NCBI GenBank assembly: GCA_028375605.1
Contig: JAONGR010000003.1
Coordinates: 1 to 64,000 of the forward strand
Origin: Arcobacteraceae bacterium
GTDB taxonomy: Bacteria > Campylobacterota > Campylobacteria > Campylobacterales > Arcobacteraceae
Direction of reading: 5' to 3'
Length of the DNA: 64,000 nucleotides
In this document: positions 53,504 through 62,213 of the stretch, in pieces
Position numbering within the stretch: position 1 is the stretch's first letter
How the letters are laid out: every line of letters starts with the position of its first letter
The notes under the pieces: model-generated
The model's database searches: none
Told to the model about the DNA's origin: nothing
What the model saw: the letters and a program-made list of their open reading frames with translations, nothing else
Translations under genes and position numbers: made by a program

Positions 53504-53868
53504 TTCAAAGTTTTTCTAGATTAAACGTTGCTGATAACACAGGTGCTAAAGAGATCATGTGTATCAAAGTTCTTGGTGGAAGTCATAGAAGATATGCTAC
53601 TGTTGGTGACGTTATCGTTGCTTCAGTTAAAAAAGCTCTTCCTGTTGGAAAAGTAAGAAAAGGTCAAGTTGTTAAAGCTGTTATCGTTAGAACTCATAAA
53701 GAAGTTCAAAGAGAAAATGGTTCATTAATTAGATTTGATGACAACGCAGCTGTAATTCTTAATGATAAAAGAGAACCTATTGGAACAAGAATTTTCGGAC
53801 CTGTTGCTAGAGAAGTTAGATACTCTGGTTTCATGAAAATTGTTTCTTTAGCTCCGGAGGTATTATAA
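53500..53868 (+). CDS. rplN: 50S ribosomal protein L14
   Basis: A 122-residue L14: [40 protein letters not shown], and [13 protein letters not shown]. Overlaps rplX by 1 nt. Confidence 0.99.
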   Translation: MIQSFSRLNVADNTGAKEIMCIKVLGGSHRRYATVGDVIVASVKKALPVGKVRKGQVVKAVIVRTHKEVQRENGSLIRFDDNAAVILNDKREPIGTRIFGPVAREVRYSGFMKIVSLAPEVL

Positions 53869-54104
53869 TGGCAACTAAGTTAAAAATTAAAAAAGGTGAT
53901 ACTGTAAAAATTATCGCTGGTGATGACAAAGGTAAGACTGGTGAAGTTTTAGCTGTATTACCTACAAAAGGTAAAGTTATCGTTAAAGATTGTAAAATCG
54001 CTAAAAAAACAGTTAAACCATCTGAAGAAAATAAAGACGGTGGATTTGTTAATAAAGAGATGCCTATTGATATCTCTAACGTATCTAAAGTAGAAGGTGA
54101 ATAA
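53868..54104 (+). CDS. rplX: 50S ribosomal protein L24
   Basis: A 78-residue KOW-motif protein: [20 protein letters not shown], then [15 protein letters not shown]. At 78 residues it is shorter than the E. coli protein (104), as usual in this lineage. rplE starts 1 nt after its stop. Confidence 0.97.
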   Translation: MATKLKIKKGDTVKIIAGDDKGKTGEVLAVLPTKGKVIVKDCKIAKKTVKPSEENKDGGFVNKEMPIDISNVSKVEGE

Positions 54105-54105
54105 A

Positions 54106-54654
54106 ATGGCTGCTAGATTACTTGAAAAATATAAAAGTGAAATTAAACCAGTTTTAGAATCTGAATTTCCTCAAAACAAAATGTTAACTGCTTCTTTAGA
54201 AAAAGTTACTATTTCTGTTGGTACAGGATTTGCTATGAAAGATAGTAAATTAATGCAAAATATTGCTGATACTATCTCTTTAATTGCTGGTCAAAAAGCT
54301 GTTACTGTTATCTCTAGAAAGTCAATTGCTGGATTTAAAGTAAGAGAAGATATGCCAGTTGGTGTAAAAGTTAACCTTAGAGGTGAAAGAATGTACGAAT
54401 TTATTGATAAATTATGTTCAATCGCACTTCCAAGAGTTAAGGATTTTAGAGGTCTTGAAAGAAATGGATTTGATGGTGCAGGTAACTTTAACTTTGGATT
54501 AGATGAGCAATTAATGTTCCCAGAAGTTGAATTTGACAATGTTATTCAAACACATGGTATGAATATCTCTATTACTACAACAACAAGTAGTGATGAAGAA
54601 TCTTACAGATTATTAGAGTTAATGGGTGTACCATTTACTAAAGGGAGAGCATAA
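54106..54654 (+). CDS. rplE: 50S ribosomal protein L5
   Basis: A 182-residue L5 that contacts 5S rRNA and P-site t[38 protein letters not shown] and [17 protein letters not shown] are present. The ATG at 54106 has GAAGGTG upstream; an in-frame GTG at 54097 is inside the rplX end. Confidence 0.98.
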   Translation: MAARLLEKYKSEIKPVLESEFPQNKMLTASLEKVTISVGTGFAMKDSKLMQNIADTISLIAGQKAVTVISRKSIAGFKVREDMPVGVKVNLRGERMYEFIDKLCSIALPRVKDFRGLERNGFDGAGNFNFGLDEQLMFPEVEFDNVIQTHGMNISITTTTSSDEESYRLLELMGVPFTKGRA

Positions 54655-54839
54655 TGGCAAAGAAGTCAATGATTGCAAAACAACAAAGAACACCTAAGTT
54701 TTCAAGTAGAGCTTATACAAGATGTTCTTCTTGTGGTAGACCAAAATCAGTTTATAGAGACTTTGGTCTTTGTAGAATTTGTTTAAGAAAAATGGCTAGC
54801 GAAGGTTTATTACCTGGTGTTAGAAAATCTAGCTGGTAA
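54654..54839 (+). CDS. rpsN: 30S ribosomal protein S14, zinc-binding type
   Basis: A 61-residue S14 of the short, zinc-binding form: [20 protein letters not shown] provides four Cys. The longer zinc-free form is absent here. Confidence 0.98.
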   Translation: MAKKSMIAKQQRTPKFSSRAYTRCSSCGRPKSVYRDFGLCRICLRKMASEGLLPGVRKSSW

Positions 54840-54866
54840 GCTAAAAAAATTTAAGGATAAAAGCCC

Positions 54867-55268
54867 ATGATGAATGATTTAATCGCAGACGCTTTAACAA
54901 GAATAAGAAATGCATCAATGAGAAAGTTAGAAGTAACTACATTGATCCATTCTAATACTGTAGAAGCACTTTGTAAAGTGTTAAAAGAAAAAGAGTACAT
55001 TGAAGATTGTAAAGTAGTTGAAACTGAAGGTTCTCCAAAAAAGAATATTAGTGTTACACTTAAATATGACGAAAATGAAAATAGTGTAATTAACGAAGTT
55101 AAAAGAATTTCTAAGTCAGGAAGAAGAGTTTATAAAGCTGCTTCTGAACTTAAGTCTTTTAAAAACGGATACGGAACAATTATTGTTTCTACTAGTAAAG
55201 GTGTTATGAGTAATGAAGAAGCTTATAAAATCAATGCTGGTGGTGAACTATTATGTTCAATTTGGTAA
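54867..55268 (+). CDS. rpsH: 30S ribosomal protein S8
   Basis: A 133-residue S8: [32 protein letters not shown], and the C-terminal [20 protein letters not shown]. In E. coli S8 autoregulates the spc operon. AAGGA lies 9 nt before the first of two adjacent ATGs. Confidence 0.98.
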   Translation: MMNDLIADALTRIRNASMRKLEVTTLIHSNTVEALCKVLKEKEYIEDCKVVETEGSPKKNISVTLKYDENENSVINEVKRISKSGRRVYKAASELKSFKNGYGTIIVSTSKGVMSNEEAYKINAGGELLCSIW

Positions 55269-55277
55269 GGAGTTAGT

Positions 55278-55814
55278 ATGTCAAGAATTGGTAAAAAAGC
55301 TATCTCAATCCCAAGTGGAGTTGAAGTAACAGTTAATAACGGTATTGTTACAGTTAAAAAAGGTTCTAAATCTATCGACGTTGATACACATAACAGAGTT
55401 GGTGTTGAAGTTGTAGATAATAATGTTAACTTTTCTTTAGTAGGTGAAGAGTCTCAAGACAGAGCTTACTGGGGAACATACAGAGCATTAACAAACAATG
55501 CTGTAATTGGTTTAAATGAAGGTTTTAAAAAATCTTTAGAGATCAATGGTGTTGGTTATAGAGCTGCTGTTAAAGGTAAAGTCTTAGAATTACAATTAGG
55601 TTTCTCTCATCCTATTAATTTTGATATCTCTGATGATATAGAAATTAATGTTGAAAAAAATATAATTAATATTAAGGGTAGTAACAAACAAGAAGTTGGT
55701 CAAGTTGCTGCAAAAATTAGAAGTTTCAGACCACCTGAACCATATAAAGGTAAAGGTGTTAAGTATACTGACGAGCATATCGTTAGAAAAGCCGGTAAGA
55801 CAGCTAAGAAATAA
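55278..55814 (+). CDS. rplF: 50S ribosomal protein L6
   Basis: A 178-residue L6: [40 protein letters not shown], and the C-terminal [20 protein letters not shown]. Normal length and motifs. Confidence 0.99.
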   Translation: MSRIGKKAISIPSGVEVTVNNGIVTVKKGSKSIDVDTHNRVGVEVVDNNVNFSLVGEESQDRAYWGTYRALTNNAVIGLNEGFKKSLEINGVGYRAAVKGKVLELQLGFSHPINFDISDDIEINVEKNIINIKGSNKQEVGQVAAKIRSFRPPEPYKGKGVKYTDEHIVRKAGKTAKK

Positions 55815-55825
55815 GGTATAAAATT

Positions 55826-56185
55826 ATGAGTAGAGCAAAAGATCTAAGTAAAAAGAATTCTTTAAGATTAAGAAGAAAAAAGAGAATTAGAGGAAGTATC
55901 AGCGGTTGTGCTGAAACTCCAAGATTAAGTATTTTTAAATCGAACAAATATTTTTATGCACAAGCAATTAACGATGTAGCTGGTACAACACTAGCTGCAG
56001 TTGATTCAAGAGCACTTAAATTATCTGTTAATAAAGAAAATGTTGTAAGTGTAGCGGCTAAATTAGCTGAAACATTAAAATCTAAAAATATTGAATCAGT
56101 TGTATTTGATAGAAATGGTTACTTGTATCATGGTGTTGTAGCAACTTTTGCTGACGCACTAAGAGACAACGGAATCAAATTATAA
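55826..56185 (+). CDS. rplR: 50S ribosomal protein L18
   Basis: A 119-residue 5S rRNA-binding protein: [40 protein letters not shown], and [20 protein letters not shown]. Confidence 0.98.
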   Translation: MSRAKDLSKKNSLRLRRKKRIRGSISGCAETPRLSIFKSNKYFYAQAINDVAGTTLAAVDSRALKLSVNKENVVSVAAKLAETLKSKNIESVVFDRNGYLYHGVVATFADALRDNGIKL

Positions 56186-56194
56186 GGGGCAATG

Positions 56195-56635
56195 ATGGCA
56201 ATTAATAGAGATGATTTCGAAGAAGCTATTGTTAAAATAGGTAGAGTTACAAAAGTTGCTAAAGGTGGTAGACGATTTAGATTTACTGCTTTAGTAGTTG
56301 TTGGTGATAAAAACGGTACAGTTGGTTTTGGTGTTGGTAAAGCTAAAGAAGTTCCTGATGCTATTAAAAAAGCATTAGATGACGCATTTAAATCTTTAGT
56401 TACTGTTAAACTTAATGGTTCAACAATTAACCACGATATTGAATATAAATATAACGCAAGTAGAATCTTACTTAAGCCTGCATCTGAAGGTACAGGACTT
56501 ATTGCTGGTGGAGCCGCTAGACCTGTTCTAGAGCTTGCTGGTATTACAGATATTATTGCGAAGTCATTAGGATCTAATAACCCTAATAACCTTGTTCAAG
56601 CTACTGTTGAAGCATTAGCTAAGATAAAAGGATAA
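56195..56635 (+). CDS. rpsE: 30S ribosomal protein S5
   Basis: A 146-residue S5, important for fidelity. REDF-like start ([19 protein letters not shown]), then [19 protein letters not shown] and the [17 protein letters not shown] segment. The second of two adjacent ATGs is preferred because it leaves 5 nt to the AAGGGG site. Confidence 0.98.
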   Translation: MAINRDDFEEAIVKIGRVTKVAKGGRRFRFTALVVVGDKNGTVGFGVGKAKEVPDAIKKALDDAFKSLVTVKLNGSTINHDIEYKYNASRILLKPASEGTGLIAGGAARPVLELAGITDIIAKSLGSNNPNNLVQATVEALAKIKG

Positions 56636-56639
56636 TAAT

Positions 56640-57041
56640 ATGTCAATTTTACAAGATTTACAACCAGCTGATGGTAGTACAAAAAATCGAAAAAGAGTAG
56701 GTAGAGGTCAAGCTTCTGGTACTGGTAAGACTTCTGGTAGAGGTCAAAAAGGGCAAAAGTCTAGATCTGGTTATAAGATCAAAAGACATTTTGAAGGTGG
56801 TCAAATGCCACTTCAAAAGAGAGCTCCAAAAATTGGATTTCACTCAAGAGTTGCTAAACCTTATTCTATTAATGTAGATAAAGTTGTTAAAGTAGCAAAT
56901 CTTGAAGAAATTACATTGGAAACAATTAAATCTGTATATAAATTATCAAAAGAAGTTACTAAAGTTAAACTAATTGGTTCAACTACTAGTGAATTAGCTT
57001 CTAAGATAAAAGACGAAAACGTTACATACACAGGTAAGTAA
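56640..57041 (+). CDS. rplO: 50S ribosomal protein L15
   Basis: A 133-residue L15 with the Gly/Arg-rich N-terminus: [20 protein letters not shown] and [20 protein letters not shown]. rpmD (L30), which precedes rplO in many bacteria, is absent, as is common in this lineage. Confidence 0.98.
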   Translation: MSILQDLQPADGSTKNRKRVGRGQASGTGKTSGRGQKGQKSRSGYKIKRHFEGGQMPLQKRAPKIGFHSRVAKPYSINVDKVVKVANLEEITLETIKSVYKLSKEVTKVKLIGSTTSELASKIKDENVTYTGK

Positions 57042-57046
57042 TTCTT

Positions 57047-58309
57047 ATGAATAAAGATCTATTAAATAAGATTTTAATTACATTAGGTTTTATTTTAATA
57101 TACCGAATACTGGCATATGTGCCAGTACCAGGTGTAGATTTAACAGTGGTTAAAGAATTCTTCGACACTAACTCAAACAACGCATTAGGTTTAGTAAACA
57201 TGTTCAGTGGGAACGCGGTTGAAAGACTAAGTATTATCTCATTAGGTATCATGCCTTACATTACTGCCTCAATTATTATGGAATTATTAGCTGCAACATT
57301 TCCTGCTCTTGGAAAAATGAAAAAAGAGAGAGACGGAATGCAAAAGTATATGCAAATCATTAGATATGCAACTATTGTTATTACATTTGTGCAAGCGATT
57401 GGTGTTTCTATGGGATTAAATTCTCTTACTGGAAGTTCTGGTCAAAGTGCAATTATGATTGATATGGATACTTTTGTTGCTGTTTCGACTATTTCTATGA
57501 TAGCTGGTACAATGATGTTGATGTGGATTGGTGAACAAATCACACAAAGAGGTATTGGTAACGGTATTTCATTAATCATTTTTGCTGGTATTGTTTCGGC
57601 AATTCCAAGTGCAATTGGTGGTACTATTGATTTAGTTAATAATGGTCAAATGAACTTTTTAACAGTATTAGCTATTTTAGTTGTTATTTTAGGTACTGTT
57701 GGTGCTATTATATATGTTGAATTAGGGGAAAGAAGAGTTCCTGTTTCATATAGTAGAAAAGTAATCATGCAAAATCAAAGTAAAAAAATTATGAATTATA
57801 TTCCTATTAAAGTAAATTTAAGTGGTGTTATTCCTGTAATTTTTGCAAGTGCGATTTTAATGTTTCCAGCTACTATTTTACAAGGAACACAAAACGAAAC
57901 TTTAATTGCTGTTGCTGATTATTTAAATCCTAATAGTTATACTTTTAATTTTATTACGTTTTTATTTGTTGTATTCTTTGCTTATTTTTATGCTTCTATT
58001 ACATTTAATGCAAAAGATATATCAGAAAACTTAAAAAAACAAGGTGGATTTGTACCAGGTATTTCTCCTGGAATGGGTACTCAAAAGCTTTTAAATGAAG
58101 TTGCAAGTAGATTAACTTTTTGGGGTTCAATTTATCTTGGTATGATTGCTACTGTGCCATGGCTTATTGTTAAAGCTATGGGTGTTCCATTTTTCTTCGG
58201 AGGAACGGCTGTTTTAATTGTAGTTCAAGTTGCTATTGATACTATGAGAAAAATTGAAGCACAACAATACAATGACAAATATAACACTCTTAGTGCGACT
58301 GGTCTATAA
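57047..58309 (+). CDS. secY: Protein translocase subunit SecY
   Basis: The pore-forming subunit of the Sec translocon. The 420-residue protein has ten membrane helices, the plug-region VKEFFDTNSNNALGLVNMFS, and the cytoplasmic loop GERRVPVSYSRKVI and GGFVPGISPG. It sits 5 nt after rplO, its usual place. Weak ribosome site. Confidence 0.99.
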   Translation: MNKDLLNKILITLGFILIYRILAYVPVPGVDLTVVKEFFDTNSNNALGLVNMFSGNAVERLSIISLGIMPYITASIIMELLAATFPALGKMKKERDGMQKYMQIIRYATIVITFVQAIGVSMGLNSLTGSSGQSAIMIDMDTFVAVSTISMIAGTMMLMWIGEQITQRGIGNGISLIIFAGIVSAIPSAIGGTIDLVNNGQMNFLTVLAILVVILGTVGAIIYVELGERRVPVSYSRKVIMQNQSKKIMNYIPIKVNLSGVIPVIFASAILMFPATILQGTQNETLIAVADYLNPNSYTFNFITFLFVVFFAYFYASITFNAKDISENLKKQGGFVPGISPGMGTQKLLNEVASRLTFWGSIYLGMIATVPWLIVKAMGVPFFFGGTAVLIVVQVAIDTMRKIEAQQYNDKYNTLSATGL

Positions 58310-58316
58310 GTAAATT

Positions 58317-59078
58317 ATGGCAATTCCATTAAGAAAAGCTACTGACATTGAGAAACTTCGCACAGCTGGTAAAGCAGTTGCTGCGACTCTAGATCATCTT
58401 GAAAAAAACGTTAAAGCAGGTATGACACTTTTAGAAGTGGATGCTATGGGTGAAAAGTATTTAAGAGCTTTAGGTGCAAGACCTGCATTTAAAGGGCTTT
58501 ATGGTTTCCCAAATGCTGTATGTACATCTTTAAATGAAGTTGTTATTCATGGTATGCCTACTGATGAAGTTTTAAAAGAAGGTGATATCCTAGGAATCGA
58601 TATAGGTAGTGAAATTGACGGTTGGTATGGTGATGCTGCTATTACAATGCCAATCGGTAAAATAAGCAAAGAAGATGAAGCTCTTATAGCTTGTAGTAAA
58701 GATGCTTTGTATCATGCGATTGATATCATAAGAGATGGTATGAGATTTAAAGAATTAAGTTTGGCACTAGAAGAGTTTATTACAGGACGTGGATACGTTC
58801 CTTTAGTAAAATTTTGTGGACATGGTATCGGGCGAGAGCCTCATTGTGATCCTGAAGTACCAAACTATCTTGATAGTCCAAATCCTAAACAAGGACCTAA
58901 AATAAAAAATGGAATGATTTTTTGTTTAGAGCCTATGATATGTCAAAAAGATGAAGAGCCTATAATTGATGAGAATGATAAATGGTCTGTACGAAGTACA
59001 GATGGTTTACGCACAAGTCATTATGAGCATCAAGTTGCTATTGTAAATGGCAAAGCTGAAATATTAACTAAACTGTAA
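58317..59078 (+). CDS. map: Type I methionine aminopeptidase
   Basis: Removes the initiator Met from nascent proteins. The 253-residue enzyme has the metal ligands: two Asp in DIGSEIDGWYGDAAI, His in GHGIGREPH, and Glu in CLEPMI and YEHQVAI. It follows secY by 7 nt. Confidence 0.97.
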   Translation: MAIPLRKATDIEKLRTAGKAVAATLDHLEKNVKAGMTLLEVDAMGEKYLRALGARPAFKGLYGFPNAVCTSLNEVVIHGMPTDEVLKEGDILGIDIGSEIDGWYGDAAITMPIGKISKEDEALIACSKDALYHAIDIIRDGMRFKELSLALEEFITGRGYVPLVKFCGHGIGREPHCDPEVPNYLDSPNPKQGPKIKNGMIFCLEPMICQKDEEPIIDENDKWSVRSTDGLRTSHYEHQVAIVNGKAEILTKL

Positions 59079-59095
59079 GTTAGAAGGGATAGAAA

Positions 59096-59314
59096 ATGGC
59101 AAAAGATGATGTAATTGTTGTTGATGGTAAAGTGAAAGAAGTTTTACCAAATGCAACATTTAAAGTTGAGCTTGATAATGGTCATATTGTATTATGTCAT
59201 ATATCAGGTAAAATGAGAATGCACTATATTAAAATTCTTTTAGGTGATACTGTAAAAGTTGAAATCACTCCTTATTCATTGGATAAGGGAAGAATCACAC
59301 ATAGATATAAATAA
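59096..59314 (+). CDS. infA: Translation initiation factor IF-1
   Basis: A 72-residue OB-fold factor: [40 protein letters not shown], and [10 protein letters not shown]. It is the last gene of this operon; rpmJ, rpsM, rpsK, rpsD, rpoA and rplQ do not follow, so the alpha part of the cluster is elsewhere. Confidence 0.98.
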   Translation: MAKDDVIVVDGKVKEVLPNATFKVELDNGHIVLCHISGKMRMHYIKILLGDTVKVEITPYSLDKGRITHRYK

Positions 59315-59329
59315 AATATCTAAGTAATT

Positions 59330-59367
59330 AAAAAAGGGAGAAAGTGGAAACTTTCTCCCTTTTTTTA
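59330..59367. terminator. Terminator of the S10-spc operon
   Basis: AAAAAAGGGAGAAAGT, loop GGAA, ACTTTCTCCCTTTTTT: a 16-bp perfect stem with T tracts on both strands, also serving the convergent HTH gene. Confidence 0.93.
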
Positions 59368-59377
59368 TGTCAAATTT

Positions 59378-59614
59378 TTAGCTTACAGGAATCTTCGTTT
59401 TTTCTTGACTAATTCTTTCTTCTAATTTTTGTTTTTGATCTATTAAAAACATTATATTTTCTTTTAATGCTTTTCTATCTTGATAAGATTCGATAATAAA
59501 TTCATACAATTTAGGTCTGTTTTTTTTCCAATTATGTAGTGTTGTTTTATTTACTTCAAGATCAATTTCCATTTTACGTAGACTGGGAGTATTTTTTACT
59601 TGCGGTGCTGTCAT
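59378..59614 (-). CDS. Small helix-turn-helix DNA-binding protein
   Basis: A 78-residue protein. Residues about 10-32 (SLRKMEIDLEVNKTTLHNWK) form a helix-turn-helix, followed by a C-terminal coiled helix (about 45-72) likely used for dimerisation. No sensor domain is present. Its promoter contains one copy of GGAACAAA inside the -35/-10 spacer, and a palindrome of the same motif lies just upstream, so it is probably an autorepressor. It is divergent from a glycosylase-like gene and a lipoprotein gene. Confidence 0.65.
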   Translation of the reverse strand: MTAPQVKNTPSLRKMEIDLEVNKTTLHNWKKNRPKLYEFIIESYQDRKALKENIMFLIDQKQKLEERISQEKTKIPVS

Positions 59615-59641
59615 TGTTATCCTTAAATTATTTCATACTGG

Positions 59642-59670
59642 ATTGTACAACTATATGGAACAAAAGTCAA
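59642..59670 (-). promoter_or_regulatory. Promoter of the HTH gene with internal operator
   Basis: On the minus strand TTGACT (59670-59665), a 17-bp spacer, and TACAAT (59647-59642). The spacer holds TTTGTTCC (59664-59657), complement of GGAACAAA. A bound repressor would block the polymerase. Confidence 0.7.
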
Positions 59671-59682
59671 ATAAAAATTATA

Positions 59683-59707
59683 ATTTGTTCCGTTTATTGG
59701 AACAAAT
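59683..59707. promoter_or_regulatory. GGAACAAA palindromic operator
   Basis: ATTTGTTCC (59683-59691), 7-bp spacer, GGAACAAAT (59699-59707): a 9-bp-arm inverted repeat in the divergent gap. A third copy at 59657-59664 is in direct orientation with the right arm, 42 bp away (four helical turns). Confidence 0.7.
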
Positions 59708-59728
59708 AATCTCAAAAGGTTAATTTTG

Positions 59729-59734
59729 TATAAT
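59729..59734 (+). promoter_or_regulatory. -10 element placing the glycosylase-like start at +1
   Basis: TATAAT ends 7 nt before the ATG at 59742, so transcription would begin at or next to the start codon. No ribosome site is within range. Confidence 0.55.
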
Positions 59735-59741
59735 TTCTTTG

Positions 59742-60392
59742 ATGAATATTACAGAAAAAGTAAAAATAGAATTATTACAGATTTTAAAAATGAAAAAAAT
59801 ATTTGGTTTAGAGTATATGAATCAGCTGGATTTTCAAAACTACACAAGTATGGAAAGTAATTTACCTTCTAGCTTAGAAGTATTAAATGAGTATGTATCA
59901 AATTGTTCATTATGTGAGCTCTCAAAGGTTAAAACCTCTACCTCTTTTGTAAAAGGAAATATGAATAGTAAAATACTAATTGTTACTTTAAATGATACAT
60001 TAGATAAAGAAAAAGAGTTTACTTATGTTGAGAATACATTTCAAGAAGTATTAAAACTTAGTATTAATGATATATACATGACAAATATATTAAAATGTAA
60101 TACAGATAAATATAAAGAAAATTTTGACACAGAAGTATCAAAATGTATTCATTATCTTGAGCAACAGATTAGTTTGATTAGACCTGAAATTATTATCACA
60201 TTTGGAACATCATTTAAATATATGATGGAAAATAAGGATGTACTTACTGATATATCTGGTAATTTGTACAATTATAGAGGCATTAAACTTATCCCTTTAC
60301 TTGGCATAGATTTTATTAGTAAAAATCCATCGTATAAAAAAAGAATGTTTAATGATATAATAAAAATAAAAAATATAATGGATGAAAAATGA
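59742..60392 (+). CDS. Degenerate family-4 uracil-DNA glycosylase-like protein
   Basis: A 216-residue protein with the framework of family-4 (UdgA) glycosylases: the Fe-S Cys pair in SNCSLCELSKVKT, IYMTNILKCN, EVSKCIHYLEQQI, IRPEIIITFGTSF and NYRGIKLIPL. The four cluster Cys are kept. The catalytic GEAPG loop is replaced by VTLNDTLDKEKEF, and the HPA motif by GIDF, so glycosylase activity is doubtful. ATG at 59742 is preferred over TTG at 59739. It overlaps the lipoprotein start by 4 nt. Confidence 0.7.
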   Translation: MNITEKVKIELLQILKMKKIFGLEYMNQLDFQNYTSMESNLPSSLEVLNEYVSNCSLCELSKVKTSTSFVKGNMNSKILIVTLNDTLDKEKEFTYVENTFQEVLKLSINDIYMTNILKCNTDKYKENFDTEVSKCIHYLEQQISLIRPEIIITFGTSFKYMMENKDVLTDISGNLYNYRGIKLIPLLGIDFISKNPSYKKRMFNDIIKIKNIMDEK

Positions 60393-61492
60393 AAAATATA
60401 AGTGCTTTAATAGTTGTTTTATTGATGTTGGTAGGTTGTACTGAAGTTAAGGAAAGTATAAAGACACCGGATATTGTTGTTGCCCAGCCTAAAGCTGTAG
60501 TTGTTCCTAAAGTAGAATTTATTGAGGAAGTTAAAAGCACTCCTATATTAGTAGAAAAAGAAAAACACACAGATACTTTATCGATAATTTTCTCTTCTCA
60601 AAATATAGGTAAATACGCACTTGAGGCAACAAATAGTATTAATACTTATTTATTGGATCAAAATAAAATGTTTAATTTTAAAGTATATGATTTAGAAGTA
60701 CAAAATAAGCAAAATTTATATAAAGCTATTTTAGAAATTCAAAAAGAGAAAATAACTAAAGTAATTGCGATGATTACAAAGGAAGAATTAAAATCACTTA
60801 ATGAGATAGATAATGTGAATAATATTCAATTTTACTTTCCTTTGATTAATAAATATGATGTAAAAAATATAGAAGAGTTAAATAATATAAATTTTACATT
60901 TGGAGCAATAAGTTATAAAAAACAATTTGAGGAATTGATAAAATATTCGGCGAATACAAATTTAGTAGAATTTTATGGAAATTCAGGGATAGGTAGAACT
61001 TTGCATTCATATTTAGAAAATGTAAAAGTAAAATTTTCTAAAAAGATAGATGATAATAATGGTAGGTATAAATCTTTTTTAGAAAATAATTCAAGATTAA
61101 ATAATAGTGTTGTTTTATTAAATACACCAATCATTAAGAGTTCAATTTTGCTATCTGCAATAAATGCACAGGAATTAAGTATTGTGTCTATTTTATCAAC
61201 TCAATTAAACTATACACCTTTACTTTTCTCACTTACACAAAGACATGATCGTAAAAAATTAATTATTGCAAATTCAATTGGTAGTATTCCTACTGAATTA
61301 GATGAGTATAATAATTTAATAGGGAATAATTTAAATTATAGTTGGGTTAATTATGCAACTATTGTTGGAGTAGAATATTTAACGAATGGAAATATAGATA
61401 TTTTTAAAGATTTATCATTGGTTGATAATCAAGTAGAATATCCAGTAAATTTATATAAGGTTGGAAATAACTCTTTTAAACGAATAAAATAA
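60389..61492 (+). CDS. Lipoprotein with periplasmic-binding-like fold
   Basis: A 367-residue lipoprotein: hydrophobic signal and lipobox LVGC, with the acylated Cys near residue 17. After a Pro/Val-rich linker, residues 60-360 read like a type I periplasmic-binding fold (LSIIFSSQNIGKYALEATNS, VIAMITKEEL, VVLLNTPIIKSS), as seen in LpoA-type activators of penicillin-binding proteins or in leucine-type receptors. The similarity is by pattern only. It is translationally coupled (ATGA) to the glycosylase-like gene. Confidence 0.6.
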   Translation: MKNISALIVVLLMLVGCTEVKESIKTPDIVVAQPKAVVVPKVEFIEEVKSTPILVEKEKHTDTLSIIFSSQNIGKYALEATNSINTYLLDQNKMFNFKVYDLEVQNKQNLYKAILEIQKEKITKVIAMITKEELKSLNEIDNVNNIQFYFPLINKYDVKNIEELNNINFTFGAISYKKQFEELIKYSANTNLVEFYGNSGIGRTLHSYLENVKVKFSKKIDDNNGRYKSFLENNSRLNNSVVLLNTPIIKSSILLSAINAQELSIVSILSTQLNYTPLLFSLTQRHDRKKLIIANSIGSIPTELDEYNNLIGNNLNYSWVNYATIVGVEYLTNGNIDIFKDLSLVDNQVEYPVNLYKVGNNSFKRIK

Positions 61493-61512
61493 ATTCTTTA
61501 AGAATTTATTTT
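61486..61512. terminator. 27-bp palindrome terminating two convergent genes
   Basis: AAAATAAATTCTT-T-AAGAATTTATTTT is a perfect palindrome. It contains the lipoprotein TAA (61490-61492) and the serB stop on the other strand (61506-61508). Confidence 0.7.
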
Positions 61513-62129
61513 ATGTGATTTAGTATTTGCGTTAAGTCTTTTGTATCGATAATAATATTTGCTTCTTTTTTAAGAATATCTTTTGCACAAAAGGCTATTC
61601 TTGTATCAGCTTGTGCAAACATACTTCTATCATTCGCTCCATCTCCTACAACTAAAGTATCTTCTCTTGATATTCCAAGAATATTTTGAAGTCTTTGAAT
61701 CATATCACCTTTACTATAATCGAACATCATATCTCCACCAACTAAACCAGTTAGAACTCCATCTTTATGATGTAAAACATTTGAGAAATCTGCATCTAGT
61801 CCTAAAATATCTTTTGCAGGACTAGTTCCTACTCTAAATCCTCCAGAAAAACAGATGACTTTATATCCTTTAGCTTGAAGTGCAGGTACTATTTCAAGAG
61901 CACCTGGCATTAAAGGTAAGTTTTTACCTATTTCTACTACTTTATCATAATTTAGACCTTTTAAGAGTTCTACTCTTGTAATTAAACTCTCAAAGAAATC
62001 TAACTTACCATTCATCGCTAAGTCAGTTATCTCTGCTACTTCTTTTTCTAAACCAAGTTCAGCTGCAAAAAAGTCTATTGTTTCACCATCCATTAATGTA
62101 GAATCAAAATCAAATACTGCTAATTTCAT
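61506..62129 (-). CDS. serB: Phosphoserine phosphatase
   Basis: SerB makes serine from phosphoserine. The 207-residue HAD enzyme begins VFDFDSTLMDGETID with the catalytic Asp pair, has CFSGGFRVG and, later, VGDGANDRSMF. It lacks the N-terminal ACT-like domain of the longer E. coli enzyme, as is normal for short SerB. Convergent with the lipoprotein gene. Confidence 0.93.
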   Translation of the reverse strand: MKLAVFDFDSTLMDGETIDFFAAELGLEKEVAEITDLAMNGKLDFFESLITRVELLKGLNYDKVVEIGKNLPLMPGALEIVPALQAKGYKVICFSGGFRVGTSPAKDILGLDADFSNVLHHKDGVLTGLVGGDMMFDYSKGDMIQRLQNILGISREDTLVVGDGANDRSMFAQADTRIAFCAKDILKKEANIIIDTKDLTQILNHIK

Positions 62130-62213
62130 TATTTATACCTTTTGTGTTATAATATTAGCAATTATATCAACACTTTCGTTAGAAATTGATTTATTAATAA
62201 AGGTTAAACATAG

